From positions 1,054,001 to 1,118,000 of the forward strand of contig JAAROD010000026.1 of NCBI GenBank assembly GCA_012274445.1: a DNA stretch of 64,000 nucleotides, written 5' to 3'. Below, piece after piece: positions 1-9,379 of this stretch; the stretch's first letter is position 1; each line of letters opens with the position of its first letter. Source of the DNA: Sclerotiophoma versabilis. Taxonomy: Eukaryota; Ascomycota; Dothideomycetes; Pleosporales; Didymellaceae. The notes below the pieces were generated by a model. It ran no database searches, had not been told where the DNA came from, and was given only the letters and a program-made list of their open reading frames with translations. A program made the translations under genes and the position numbers.

Positions 1-1871
1 TTTTGTTTATTGGGCCACAGTGGTTCACCGTCGATTACACGCAAAGAAACCATGGGTAGTCAGCGAACACTACCTGATAGTTCCTAACTACTTGTAGCAG
101 TAGATTTATAAATTATGATTGACTTGGTTCGCAGCTTTCTCTTCGATGTATTGTCTTTGCATGCTCAAGAATCATGGTCCAGCTCATTGGGTTGTCCGCG
201 CACTGCAGCCACCGCCACGAGATGGAGGCATAAAGGGCCGAATTGACACATGCAATGCAGCATGGCCTGTGGCATATTAGAATGCAATGATGGTTCGATT
301 CTCTCTGACAAGCTGTATTGCTGTCTGGGATATCAAGCGACAGGTTGGGTACCTGAAGAAGTGGATTCACAGTGACGGGCCGCGTCCACGCAGCTGCGCC
401 CTGGGCCGCTTCCCGTCAGTCCACAGGAGCTATGATCTCTCTGCAGGAGAATAATTCAGTAAAACGCACGTCTAAGCGAGCATTCACCGGTGAGTTGGCT
501 AGAAACCGATTGGCGGCGGCTCAGCGCCATGTCGGCGACCACGATGAAACCGCCCCTATGAGCGGCAGGTCAACACGCGTTCCATCGCAATGTTGTTTAC
601 AGCTATGAATGATAGGGTGATATAACTGGCCAGATTTACAAGGAAAACAAGGACTAGGGCCGTGGAGGACCGTGGCACGGGCCAGCACGTCGGTGTACCA
701 GCCTTGCTGCTGGGCAAAGTGACACGACGAATGGCTGAGGGGAAGACATCAGGGTCCCAATCTCTCCTCAAGCATCATGACGTCCTGTACGGAGTTTGGT
801 CGATTTTATAGGTGGCTTGCGGAATGCGCCACGCATCTCGTACCTTGTTGTGGCTCAGCGCTGTTTGATATTGCGGAAAACGGAATGGTCTTGGCCCTAC
901 CGCAGGATGTGATAAACAGTTAACCCGTTTCTTATGCTAGAGGCGGCCTCCCAGGATGGCTAACGCGGGATCTCTTGATGATGGTTACGGGGGCGGAAAC
1001 ACTTTGGGATCTGCGACCCCAGCCGCGCCTTCCACCACAGGGCATGCTACGAGTTCGCGTTGTCACCATTCATCTGGCACAAAAATTCCAAATCAAAGTA
1101 ACAGGAAGCCTGGGTCACGAAAGTCAGAGTCAACGGCTGACTTCAGTGAATAGATCGGCCCAAGTTTTATTACATCAATGTGGCGCAGCTTGTTAACCAT
1201 GTTAGGACACGCTAGCGGCATTGGCAACTGACGGCTCATCTCTTGACTATTGCAGAGCCCGATTAGGTTGTCTTTGCCTTCTGCTGTGGTGTGAAAAGGC
1301 AGACAAAAAGTCGAAGAGCGATCAGATCATGCGAGTCACGGTTCGTTTCAACTAGCGCCGAGTTGCGCTCAAGCTGTCGGTAGTGCACGGATGGCTAGGC
1401 CGCGATAAGACAACTGAATGAGTCACGAGGTGATGTTGATGGCTCGGTGGCGGTACCCATAGCGTCAGATTTATAAGGAGCAGGCAGTGTAGTGGGCGCG
1501 CAGAGGCTGCTCAGCCTCGCTCATCTCTCGATAGAAAACGCGTTCCTGACTGGACGTGCTGTAATCGTAAAGATTCTTAAGACCTTATGTCTCCAGATGT
1601 CTAGTAACTCTTTCCTTAATCTTCAGTTTGGGTGTTGTAGTCAACAGCCAGCCCAAAGCCCAGCCGGGTACTGGTGTCCGTTTGCTGTAATCTCCAGAGA
1701 TTCTCAATAAAGGTGAGAAATTTACATCTTTCAAAGGTCTATGGAAACTGACGTACCTACCAAACTATAGGAACACGATGTCAACCCATCGAGACGCCGA
1801 CAAAGGTCACTCTATTATCATCTAGATCCATCACAACGAGTCCAAACATGATGTCTCGGGCAATATTTGCG
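1..1871. other. Intergenic, no gene seen
   Basis: Only short open stretches of at most 78 codons on both strands, with no recognisable motif, no convincing splice-joined frame and no tRNA-like T-arm. It contains the left edge of the window and the 3' flank of the minus-strand gene that follows. Confidence 0.5.
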
Positions 1872-3821
1872 CTACCAGTGTCTCTGAGCGCTCCCTTCCT
1901 TCGGCTTTCTCGAGACAACATCAGCGTCCTTGTTACTGATACCCACGGGCGGAAATAAATTGGCGCTATCACCAGGAGGATTCACAATAGGGTCCACAGG
2001 CAACGCGCCGCTACAGAGTGGTACATCGTCCACAGGCTCAGCAGGAGGGGGCGTAAGCGCTCGCTGCATAAGTCCATTCTCCTCAGTAGGCGCGACATTC
2101 TCCAGGCCCGCAGTAATTTCCTTAATAGGCCCAGCTGCTGGTGATGCACCTAGGTTCGAGTTCGAGCTCGAACTCGACGCATCAGCGTCGTCCTCAGCCT
2201 CCGTCGCACTCACTGTATCGTCCACCGTAATCCTGACGCCCGCCGAGCGCTCGACTTCTGCGTCAACTACTGCACTAGTTTCGACCTTGTATCCCTGCCC
2301 GTACTTGTCGCCGAAGACAGCCATACCAAATAGCCCACCCATACGCTGTTTGGAACGACATCGTTTCCAGTCCTTGAAGCTGACTCGCTTCTTACCAGTG
2401 CCGCCAGCAAGCCAGAACAATGTTGGAAGGATCCTTTCTGATGGCTCGGCGCCACCTCTAAGGTGAGGAAAGGGTGGTGCGGGGACTTCAGATTGAGCAA
2501 GGGGAGTTAGCTGATTGGCGAGAGACTCTAATTGTCGGTGGAATACTGCTGGGAGACTGAGGGTGGTGAGGCGTAAGGACATAGACCCCTTTCCAGGATC
2601 GGAGATGGTAGTTGTGAAGGCGGTGGCGGACAGTAGGCCTTGGGTACCTGGTCGCTCATTCCTTAGGGGAAATACTGGCTTTGATCTTTTGGATAGATGA
2701 ACAGGCAGCGGTACCGTTCCGTTCATCTTCTGCCTCGTCTTTGCCACCGTTTCTGGCGATACAATGCGGGGCGGAGGTAGGTCGGCGTCACTGCGGGTAT
2801 CGAAACAGTCCGGACAAGGGCCATGGCAAGTCAAAAGCCATTCCTTCAGCTTAAATCTGAATGTGTTCGTAGATGGCTCTTCGCACTCAGTACCGCTTCT
2901 GAGCCTTGGTGACACATCGATAGAAGAACTACCGCCTTTGAGCTCAAATCGCATGCCACCAAGCTTGGTGCTCCTGATGTCCTGGCCGTCGAAGGTATTA
3001 TTGTCGTTAGTGACATCAACTAAAACTTGAGATGACTTTGCTGGCGAATTTCTCTGTGGGGAATCTTTTCTGTGTACTTCATTGCCAGCCAACGCAGTGT
3101 GTAAAGATGATGCTTGAAGATCGATAGCTGCTCTATCATTCGCTTGTACCTCCCTTACCACGACTGTCGTAAATTGCGGCTTAGGAGCAGTAGCTTGAAC
3201 GACAGGAGAGGGCGACTTCTTGCCACCATAGTACACCATGTTCGGGTAGTCAGGCGGTCCGTGCATACAGGGAGAGCGCTTTGGACTGCTGCTTCGATAG
3301 GTCAACGGACTCGTCAACCCAGCACGAAGGGCGATTGCATGTTTGTGAGCGAAGGGAAAGTTCTCTGAATCCGACAGGCCATGTATATGGTACAACTTTG
3401 GGCTGGCAGGCTTCTTCACTGGCTCGGCTTTGCCATTGCTATCAGAGCCGTGGGCTAAACTGACGTGTCTTGTACCGTCAGGGGATTTTATTCCAAGCAT
3501 GGATGATGGCCTCGTCGCCGTGTTCTGATGTTGGTTTACATCAAAAGCATTTCGTGCAGGCAATCGGATGACGCTAGGAGGGAGCCTCGAGCTTCTGGGT
3601 GGGTTGCTCATCCTCTTCGAAGCACGTATTGGAGTGACAGGGCTAGGCCCTAGGAGGACTGAAGAACTGCTATCCGCAAGATCAGCGAGGTGACGTGGGT
3701 CTACTGTAGAAAGTTTTCTACGAGTGTCGGCCTGCCTGCGACCAGAAGAGATATGCGAACCCGAACCACCCGTTCCACAAGTGTGATATTGTTCGCTATG
3801 CACTATCTTTGGTCCTCGCAT
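1872..3821 (-). CDS. Large Ser/Pro-rich protein of unknown function, 649 aa
   Basis: A single uninterrupted minus-strand frame of 649 codons beginning with ATG. I do not recognise the family. Most of the protein looks disordered: Ser/Pro/Arg-rich tracts cover residues 40-300, and a poly-Ser/Asn tract lies near residue 550. Two blocks look more ordered: a short cysteine cluster (CHGPCPDC, about 332-339), and a segment at about 465-510 with WLAGGTGKKRVSFKDW followed by a Gly-rich patch. No signal peptide and no membrane helix are evident. The length and reading-frame continuity argue that it is real; the overlapping plus-strand frame of 178 codons (1930-2466) is most likely its shadow. A regulatory or scaffold role would be a guess. 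Confidence 0.72.
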   Translation of the reverse strand: MRGPKIVHSEQYHTCGTGGSGSHISSGRRQADTRRKLSTVDPRHLADLADSSSSVLLGPSPVTPIRASKRMSNPPRSSRLPPSVIRLPARNAFDVNQHQNTATRPSSMLGIKSPDGTRHVSLAHGSDSNGKAEPVKKPASPKLYHIHGLSDSENFPFAHKHAIALRAGLTSPLTYRSSSPKRSPCMHGPPDYPNMVYYGGKKSPSPVVQATAPKPQFTTVVVREVQANDRAAIDLQASSLHTALAGNEVHRKDSPQRNSPAKSSQVLVDVTNDNNTFDGQDIRSTKLGGMRFELKGGSSSIDVSPRLRSGTECEEPSTNTFRFKLKEWLLTCHGPCPDCFDTRSDADLPPPRIVSPETVAKTRQKMNGTVPLPVHLSKRSKPVFPLRNERPGTQGLLSATAFTTTISDPGKGSMSLRLTTLSLPAVFHRQLESLANQLTPLAQSEVPAPPFPHLRGGAEPSERILPTLFWLAGGTGKKRVSFKDWKRCRSKQRMGGLFGMAVFGDKYGQGYKVETSAVVDAEVERSAGVRITVDDTVSATEAEDDADASSSSSNSNLGASPAAGPIKEITAGLENVAPTEENGLMQRALTPPPAEPVDDVPLCSGALPVDPIVNPPGDSANLFPPVGISNKDADVVSRKPKEGSAQRHW

Positions 3822-4592
3822 ACCGCAAAAACTGCAAAGTTGCTTTTCGATACTAGTAAAGGAGTGGTACGTATTATGGTCGTACCAACACGGCTAGTCA
3901 GGATGGGCAATGATTGTGGCCTCAGGCTGGGAAACGAGTAAGTGCTCACTTTCAGCGAAAACTGAGCCTTCCCTCATATCCTTTTTAAAAAGGATTCGGT
4001 GCTGTTGTTGGTCGGGCAACCAAATTGGCCCTTGGAGTTGACGTATGGGAAGAAGATAAGAGTACAATGCTCGATGACGGGCGCTGAAGTATACTTTTCG
4101 GTCATTGAAGGGCAGGCTTATTGATAAGCGGAACCGCAGGCTCATGTTTTTGTTTGGAAACTTTCATATCAATAGTCACGCTTGATTGCGTTATGTGTGA
4201 CACGCATGCAGGCTCTGTGGGTATTTGAGGTCTGTGAATATGCCACACCACAACCATCTGTTCGAAAAAGTCAGAGAACCTTATACGTAGCAAGAACTTC
4301 AAACACAGCTTACAGCTATGGCATATGTGTTAACAAACGCTCATCAACCAATAGCATTACCCTCAAACGCAATTGTCAAACATACGCTAGGGCGGCTACG
4401 CAACGGTATGTTCCTCTACATGACTGCTTTGCGTATTTGTGGAGAACGGATTGGAAGAATAGGACAGTGCTTTTGCTCAATCTTGCCATCAGCTACAGCA
4501 TCCTATACGCGGGCGACGCACGGGCGAACATGCATCAGGGATGATCATAAAGCAACATTGACTTATTTGACCCCCGGCATTGCCGAGATACC
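3822..4592. other. Intergenic, no gene seen
   Basis: Probable promoter of the minus-strand disordered protein and 3' flank of GPI12. Plus-strand frames of 105-120 codons at 4182-4635 overlap each other, have no motif and run into the GPI12 3' end, so I treat them as chance. Confidence 0.45.
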
Positions 4593-5532
4593 TCACAACG
4601 TCTTCTCTTTCTTCAAGTCATTCATGACCATGTAACGCGAAAGCGTAATCCAGCCCCAGCGGAACCAGCGCATCTGACTCTCGTGTGCAGTCGTCATGGC
4701 TTTCTGAGCAGTCCTGTAGGCAAATGGGGAGCTGACAGAAAGTAAGGGCGTTGGGAAGTTGCCAAGCTCCTTCTTCCTCGCGATTGCAACCATCAGAGTA
4801 GCAGGAGCGTCAAGCAAGCTTACGTATTTCCGGAAAATTGTAGTAGTAGTCAGCGTGTAGAGCTTAATGGGGCATTCCCAGCCGCTGTGCTTGTGCATGA
4901 GCGCTTTCAAGAACGCATGTGCACCGTCGTAGAGCGACTTGTGGTTCGGGTGGCCAGAAACGCCATGGGAGTCGAACGTGATGATGGCGTCGATGTTAGC
5001 TTGTGGGGCTTCCTTGGCTGATATCGAGGACATCTTCGGGGCGAATGTAGTGGTCAGAAGGTTGGATATCAGTCGAGGATGCCAGGTGACCGTCATGGAG
5101 TCAGGGAAGTTTCTTTCACAGAGTTAGATAGTATTCGGTGACCTACTCGAAGATACTGACTTGTCTTCGATAACGTGAATGTCGTATTTGTTGCCGATAC
5201 CGAGTTGAAGACCACTCTTGACCAGCTCTTTCTTACGAGTCTCGCCAAGACCGTCTGCATCCCCTACGTCCTTGAGTCAGCACATGCCTGAGTCTACCTG
5301 TTCGGACGTGCTTACCACTGCTCAAACACAAAATTTTCACGTGATTGCCAAGCTCTGGACGCGTCAAAGAGAGTAGAGTAGGCGCAAAGAACATTGCCTC
5401 GTCGTCAGGGTGGGCAATGAGTAGCAAGATGCGCTTGTTCTGCAGCGTGGGGAAAGACAAGCTCATGGCACTCGTGTAGAGCCAGAAGCCCACAACGATC
5501 AGGGGCACAGAGCCCGCGATGAGCCAGTTCAT
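4593..5532 (-). CDS. GPI12: N-acetylglucosaminyl-phosphatidylinositol de-N-acetylase (PIG-L/GPI12), 279 aa
   Basis: Catalyses the second step of GPI-anchor synthesis, removing the acetyl group from GlcNAc-PI on the cytosolic face of the ER. Three exons on the minus strand: 5532-5316, 5263-5161 and 5112-4593, with introns of 52 and 48 nt (donors GTAAGC and GTCAGT). The joined frame gives 279 aa, the usual length for this family. An N-terminal membrane anchor (about residues 4-22) is followed by the zinc-site motif AHPDDE (40-45). The second family motif, HGVSGHPNH, is at about 156-164, so the metal and catalytic residues are all present. A divergent partner starts 222 bp away, suggesting a shared promoter. 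A second GPI-pathway gene, GPI11, lies about 13 kb downstream. Confidence 0.93.
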
Positions 5533-5754
5533 AATAACTCAAGAGACGAAGGAAGCGTCTGCGGAGTGGTCAATACATGGAAGGTGGAGTGGAGAGCATT
5601 CCCATTGAAGGACTGTCTATGGAAGGAAGGAGGTCCGGTGTTGAGGAAGGAGCTTTGGCCATGCCATCATTCAGGGTCCTTCCCGCCCGTAGTGAATATT
5701 TGTCCTCTCACACGACACGAAGCAAACAACACAAAATACACTCCCACATACACT
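5533..5754. promoter_or_regulatory. Divergent promoter between GPI12 and a membrane-protein gene
   Basis: The two start codons point away from each other with only 222 bp between them, so both promoters and 5' leaders must be within or overlap this interval. I see no clear TATA box. Calling it a bidirectional promoter follows from gene orientation only. Confidence 0.5.
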
Positions 5755-6408
5755 ATGGCGGCCGGCAACCGCAAAGAGCGGCGAGCGAAAGAAGCAAACA
5801 AAACAACCCCGCACCCTTTCGATCCCTCCACCGAACTCGACGAAGAGAGCGTCAAAAATATTTTGAAGCACCCAGACCGCGCTGGGCCGAAGGGCAAGAC
5901 TTTGTTCGAGTTGGCAGACGAGCGACAGCGGCAACTCGATGCTGCAAAGCCAAAGAGCAAGATTGTAGAAGTGCAAGAAGCCCTGAACGAGCCTGTTGGG
6001 GCTGTCGGGGATGCCATTCTCTATGCAATCTCCATGACTGCGCTGCACCTTACCCTCGATGTCATTGTCTACAACCAGTACCGCGAAGCCATTCTCTGGA
6101 ACGAGATCTTCAAGCGCGCAGTCACTGCTTCGCCAATCTTCGCCATCCTCGTGTACCTCACACATGTCGAGTTTTCGACCCGCTTCCCGGTTTTGCGCAA
6201 CCTCGCCTTTTTGGTTGGCTCTATTGCAGCTGGCTGCTATGTCGTCTACTCGGCAAACAGGTACGGCTACTTCTATGTGATGAAGGCAGCACCTCCAGTC
6301 GGCACTCTGTGGGTCTGGAGCGTCATTGAGATGGCCCTCCCGTACGCGGCAGCCAATATCGTTGCTGTGATCGCCTACATCTGGTGGAACAAGTTCGACT
6401 ATTTCTAA
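5755..6408 (+). CDS. Conserved fungal four-helix membrane protein (DUF7719-like), 217 aa
   Basis: One exon. The frame is open further upstream to 5566, but the ATG at 5755 gives the expected N-terminus: a very basic start (MAAGNRKERRAKEANK) resembling an ER/nuclear cytosolic tail, then an acidic-polar stretch to about residue 80. Four hydrophobic segments follow, at roughly 87-107, 120-140, 150-170 and 185-210, ending in WWNKFDYF. It resembles the fungal family catalogued as DUF7719; that assignment is from memory of the pattern. The biochemical role is unknown. It shares its promoter region with GPI12, which might hint at an ER function, but that is only inference. Confidence 0.85.
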   Translation: MAAGNRKERRAKEANKTTPHPFDPSTELDEESVKNILKHPDRAGPKGKTLFELADERQRQLDAAKPKSKIVEVQEALNEPVGAVGDAILYAISMTALHLTLDVIVYNQYREAILWNEIFKRAVTASPIFAILVYLTHVEFSTRFPVLRNLAFLVGSIAAGCYVVYSANRYGYFYVMKAAPPVGTLWVWSVIEMALPYAAANIVAVIAYIWWNKFDYF

Positions 6409-7381
6409 GCTGCAGGCTTCTAAAAATTCAGCTGTGCATCCAGAGCGCTGCCTGATCCGTTTCCATGATGCAGCCCTTTCGACAACCCTGGCGCGTGTAT
6501 ACTAGACCCGGCATGCCATTAAAGGATGGTCAAAGTATTATTTGCCAAGCCAGATTGAGGAACAAACTCACATGTTGAGTGATGATAACACAGGGAGAGA
6601 GCAGAAAATGCAATGTCGCATGCCTGCAATCGAGGCGTTGCCAGCTGAACTGACGTTGGCAACCCGGACTGACCTCACGGTTGATGCTGAGCCTGCAGCT
6701 AGAGACTTGTCACCAGATTTAGTCCTCCGCTGAGGCGCAGCCCCCGGTCTGCAAGAAGTGTGCCTTGCATTCACGGCGATTGGAGCCGCCCGACCGCAGC
6801 CAAGCGGAAGAAAGAACGCTAAGCGAATGCTGACCCGAACAACCGCGCTCCCAAAATCGCGGCTCCTCTTGCACCACCAACTACGAACCGCAGCCTCGGT
6901 TTGCCACGAGAGAGCAGGGGTTATTTTGTTATGGGCGACCCGAAGTCGTTGCCTTGCTCTCTTGTTGAAAAGAACGTAACGACAGGGCAATTGATCCCTG
7001 GGCGCTTGATTGGTGCCTTCGGTGCCTTACATAGTGGGGGCTGAGGCTGAGGGTTCATGTCAGCCATCGTGCATTTGCCATATGCGGCACACCGCGAACT
7101 AGTCAATGGAGCTGCAGAATTTATTTAGAGTCTCCAATCGCTGTGGCCAATTGGCCAATAACGCGAATGGCCTCCCCAGACTTTCATTTCACCATCAAAT
7201 TCCCCGTTCCTAGTCTTCAAGTACAGCCTTTAACCCCTCACTTTCATCTTACTGTCCAGCTCAAGTCAAAAGACTTCTACATCTGACTTTTGATTATCCG
7301 CACATTCATACGAAGTAAGAACTCCTATCAGAGTGAGCAAAGAAGACGCCATCTTCATCCATTGCTGTCCAGCTCATCAGG
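6409..7381. other. Intergenic, promoter side of BBE oxidoreductase
   Basis: Short frames on both strands without motifs (longest 140 codons, minus strand, 6568-6990, Arg/Ser-rich and without an obvious fold). The part from about 7180 onward is pyrimidine-rich, as fungal 5' leaders often are. Confidence 0.45.
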
Positions 7382-9379
7382 ATGGTCCTTCGTGAGCACG
7401 AGCCTCTGTTGAACCAGAAATTTGTGGATCTTGGACAGCAATCTACAGCAACGCGAGAACCAACTAGGACAAAGCAGGCAGCCGGGAAGTTCGCGTTGTT
7501 ATGTACATCCGCTCTGGGTCTGTATCTTTTCTGCACTGCAGCGCATTCATTCCGTGGCGCCTCTCAACCACAGACATGTACAAAGACAAATCCGTCTGTA
7601 CAATCACCAATCATCGAAACACCAACCCCAGCATCCAATTACTCCTGCATACCAGGACAAGCTTGTTGGCCTTCCGAGAGTCAGTGGACTGCTTTCAACC
7701 AGAGCATTGACGGCAACCTCCGGTTGACCGTGCCGTGGGCTTCATCATGCTATTCAGACCCGTCAAGCAAGCATTGCCAGCAAGTCAGACACACCTACAT
7801 GGATGGTAACTCCCGGACTGCACAATATGGCGCAATGGAGTTCCTAGACTGGGAAACGTGCGGACAGTCACACTGTTACTTGGACTCAATGCATCCTTCA
7901 TCACCCACTTCCGGAACATGTGGACTTGGCAGGTTATCAACATATCATGTTGAAGCCCACACCGCCGATGACATCAGCAAGACTTTAGACTTTGTTCGTC
8001 ATCACGGTATCCGAGTCTCGATCAAGAACACTGGCCACGACTACTTCGGACGCTCAAGCTCGGCGAACTCTATCGGCATTTGGACATATCACATGAAAGA
8101 TGCAAAGTACCACAAGAGGTTCATACCCCGAGGGTGTAAGGCGCAGTACGAGAATATTGGAGAGGTGGGTGCCGGTATTCAGGCACAGGAAGCGTGGGAG
8201 TTCTTCGAACCCTTGGACATGCTTGTCACCGTCGGCGCTGTCGGCTCTGTGGGTATCGCAGGAGGGTTCGGGCAGGGTGGTGGTCATGGTCCGCTTGGTC
8301 CTACCTACGGTTTGATGGTCGACCAAGCAGTTGAGTTCAACGTCGTGACAGCGGATGGTCAGAAACGGACTATCAACGAATGTACAGATCCGGATCTGTT
8401 CTGGGCCATGCGAGGAGGTGGAGGTGGCAATTATGCCGTACTGACATCATATAAGTTTCAGTTACACCCAGCTGTGCCACTGAACGTACACTTCTTTCAA
8501 GCTTACTGGCCCAAGCCTGCAGACATCACTGAGTCAAAGGTTCACCGCGACGTCGTCAGAGCTCTGGCATCTAACCAGACACAGTTCTCGCAGAACGGTA
8601 TAGCTGGATACAACTTCATCCTACCCGACCACATGGTATCCCTGCACATCATGCCTTCAACCAACACCTCAGCCATCAAAGCCATCACCAAGCAATACTA
8701 CGACTTCCTCGCCTCTTACCCCGGTATAAAAATCCATAATAACTCCTACCACACCTTCTCCAAGTTCTCCGAGTGGCACAACTTCACCGAGCAGCCATCG
8801 ATCGCCCGTAATGGCCCCGTCGGTCTCGGCTTATCCGAGTCGGGACGCTTCATTCCTAAGCAACTCTTCACCACCGCTGAGACCCTCGACAAACTGACCG
8901 CAGCCGTGCTGTCCGCCATGCAATTCTCCGCCTCCAACCGCGCCGGCGGCAGTGCTCAACTCTACTCCACCGGTCCCGCGAGCCATCCCGACGGCAGCGC
9001 ATCCAGCGCGCACCCACTCTGGCGAGACAGCTTGTGGCACGTCATCATGGGTGGTGGATGGACTGCAGCAAATACATCAGAGCAGAAGACGCGGTTGCAG
9101 AACACGATCAGTGCGTCGATCCAGTCATTCAAAGCGTTGACGCCCGATGGTGGGTGTTATGTCAACGAGGGGGATTGGATGGAGGAGAATTGGCAACAGG
9201 CATTCTTCGGAACTAACTATGAGCGTCTGTTACAAGTCAAGAAACAATATGATCCGAGTGGGTTGTTTCAGTGCTGGAAATGTGTTGGCTGGACAGGGTA
9301 TCAGGATCCGATGTATAGCTGTTACGGACAGAGTGGGCGTGAGCCGCTGGCGAGTATTCCTTTGGGTCCTGTGGGCTGA
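7382..9379 (+). CDS. FAD-linked oxidoreductase, PCMH/BBE type, membrane-anchored or secreted, 665 aa
   Basis: Intronless frame of 665 codons from an ATG. A cytosolic tail of about 36 residues precedes one hydrophobic segment (about 37-55), giving a signal anchor rather than a classical cleaved signal. Several N-glycosylation sequons follow. The FAD-binding PCMH domain spans about 180-390; it contains NTGHD (216-220), in which the His is the usual covalent 8-alpha-histidyl FAD attachment site, and Gly-rich flavin loops (GGFGQGGGHG; RGGGGGNYAV). The C-terminal berberine-bridge block starts at about 593 (YVNEGDWMEENWQ). Such enzymes oxidise alcohols, sugars or secondary-metabolite intermediates with O2; the substrate here cannot be told. 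Fungal relatives include proteins annotated as isoamyl alcohol oxidases. No biosynthetic backbone gene is nearby. Confidence 0.88.
   Translation: MVLREHEPLLNQKFVDLGQQSTATREPTRTKQAAGKFALLCTSALGLYLFCTAAHSFRGASQPQTCTKTNPSVQSPIIETPTPASNYSCIPGQACWPSESQWTAFNQSIDGNLRLTVPWASSCYSDPSSKHCQQVRHTYMDGNSRTAQYGAMEFLDWETCGQSHCYLDSMHPSSPTSGTCGLGRLSTYHVEAHTADDISKTLDFVRHHGIRVSIKNTGHDYFGRSSSANSIGIWTYHMKDAKYHKRFIPRGCKAQYENIGEVGAGIQAQEAWEFFEPLDMLVTVGAVGSVGIAGGFGQGGGHGPLGPTYGLMVDQAVEFNVVTADGQKRTINECTDPDLFWAMRGGGGGNYAVLTSYKFQLHPAVPLNVHFFQAYWPKPADITESKVHRDVVRALASNQTQFSQNGIAGYNFILPDHMVSLHIMPSTNTSAIKAITKQYYDFLASYPGIKIHNNSYHTFSKFSEWHNFTEQPSIARNGPVGLGLSESGRFIPKQLFTTAETLDKLTAAVLSAMQFSASNRAGGSAQLYSTGPASHPDGSASSAHPLWRDSLWHVIMGGGWTAANTSEQKTRLQNTISASIQSFKALTPDGGCYVNEGDWMEENWQQAFFGTNYERLLQVKKQYDPSGLFQCWKCVGWTGYQDPMYSCYGQSGREPLASIPLGPVG

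Noticed and set aside
280..310. GGTTCGATT sequence resembling a tRNA T-arm
   Set aside because: The flanking 5-base arms do not pair and no D-arm or anticodon stem can be placed upstream.
1930..2466. 178-codon plus-strand frame
   Set aside because: Lies wholly opposite the 649-codon minus-strand gene and starts inside it; Ser/Ala-rich text is explained as its antisense shadow.
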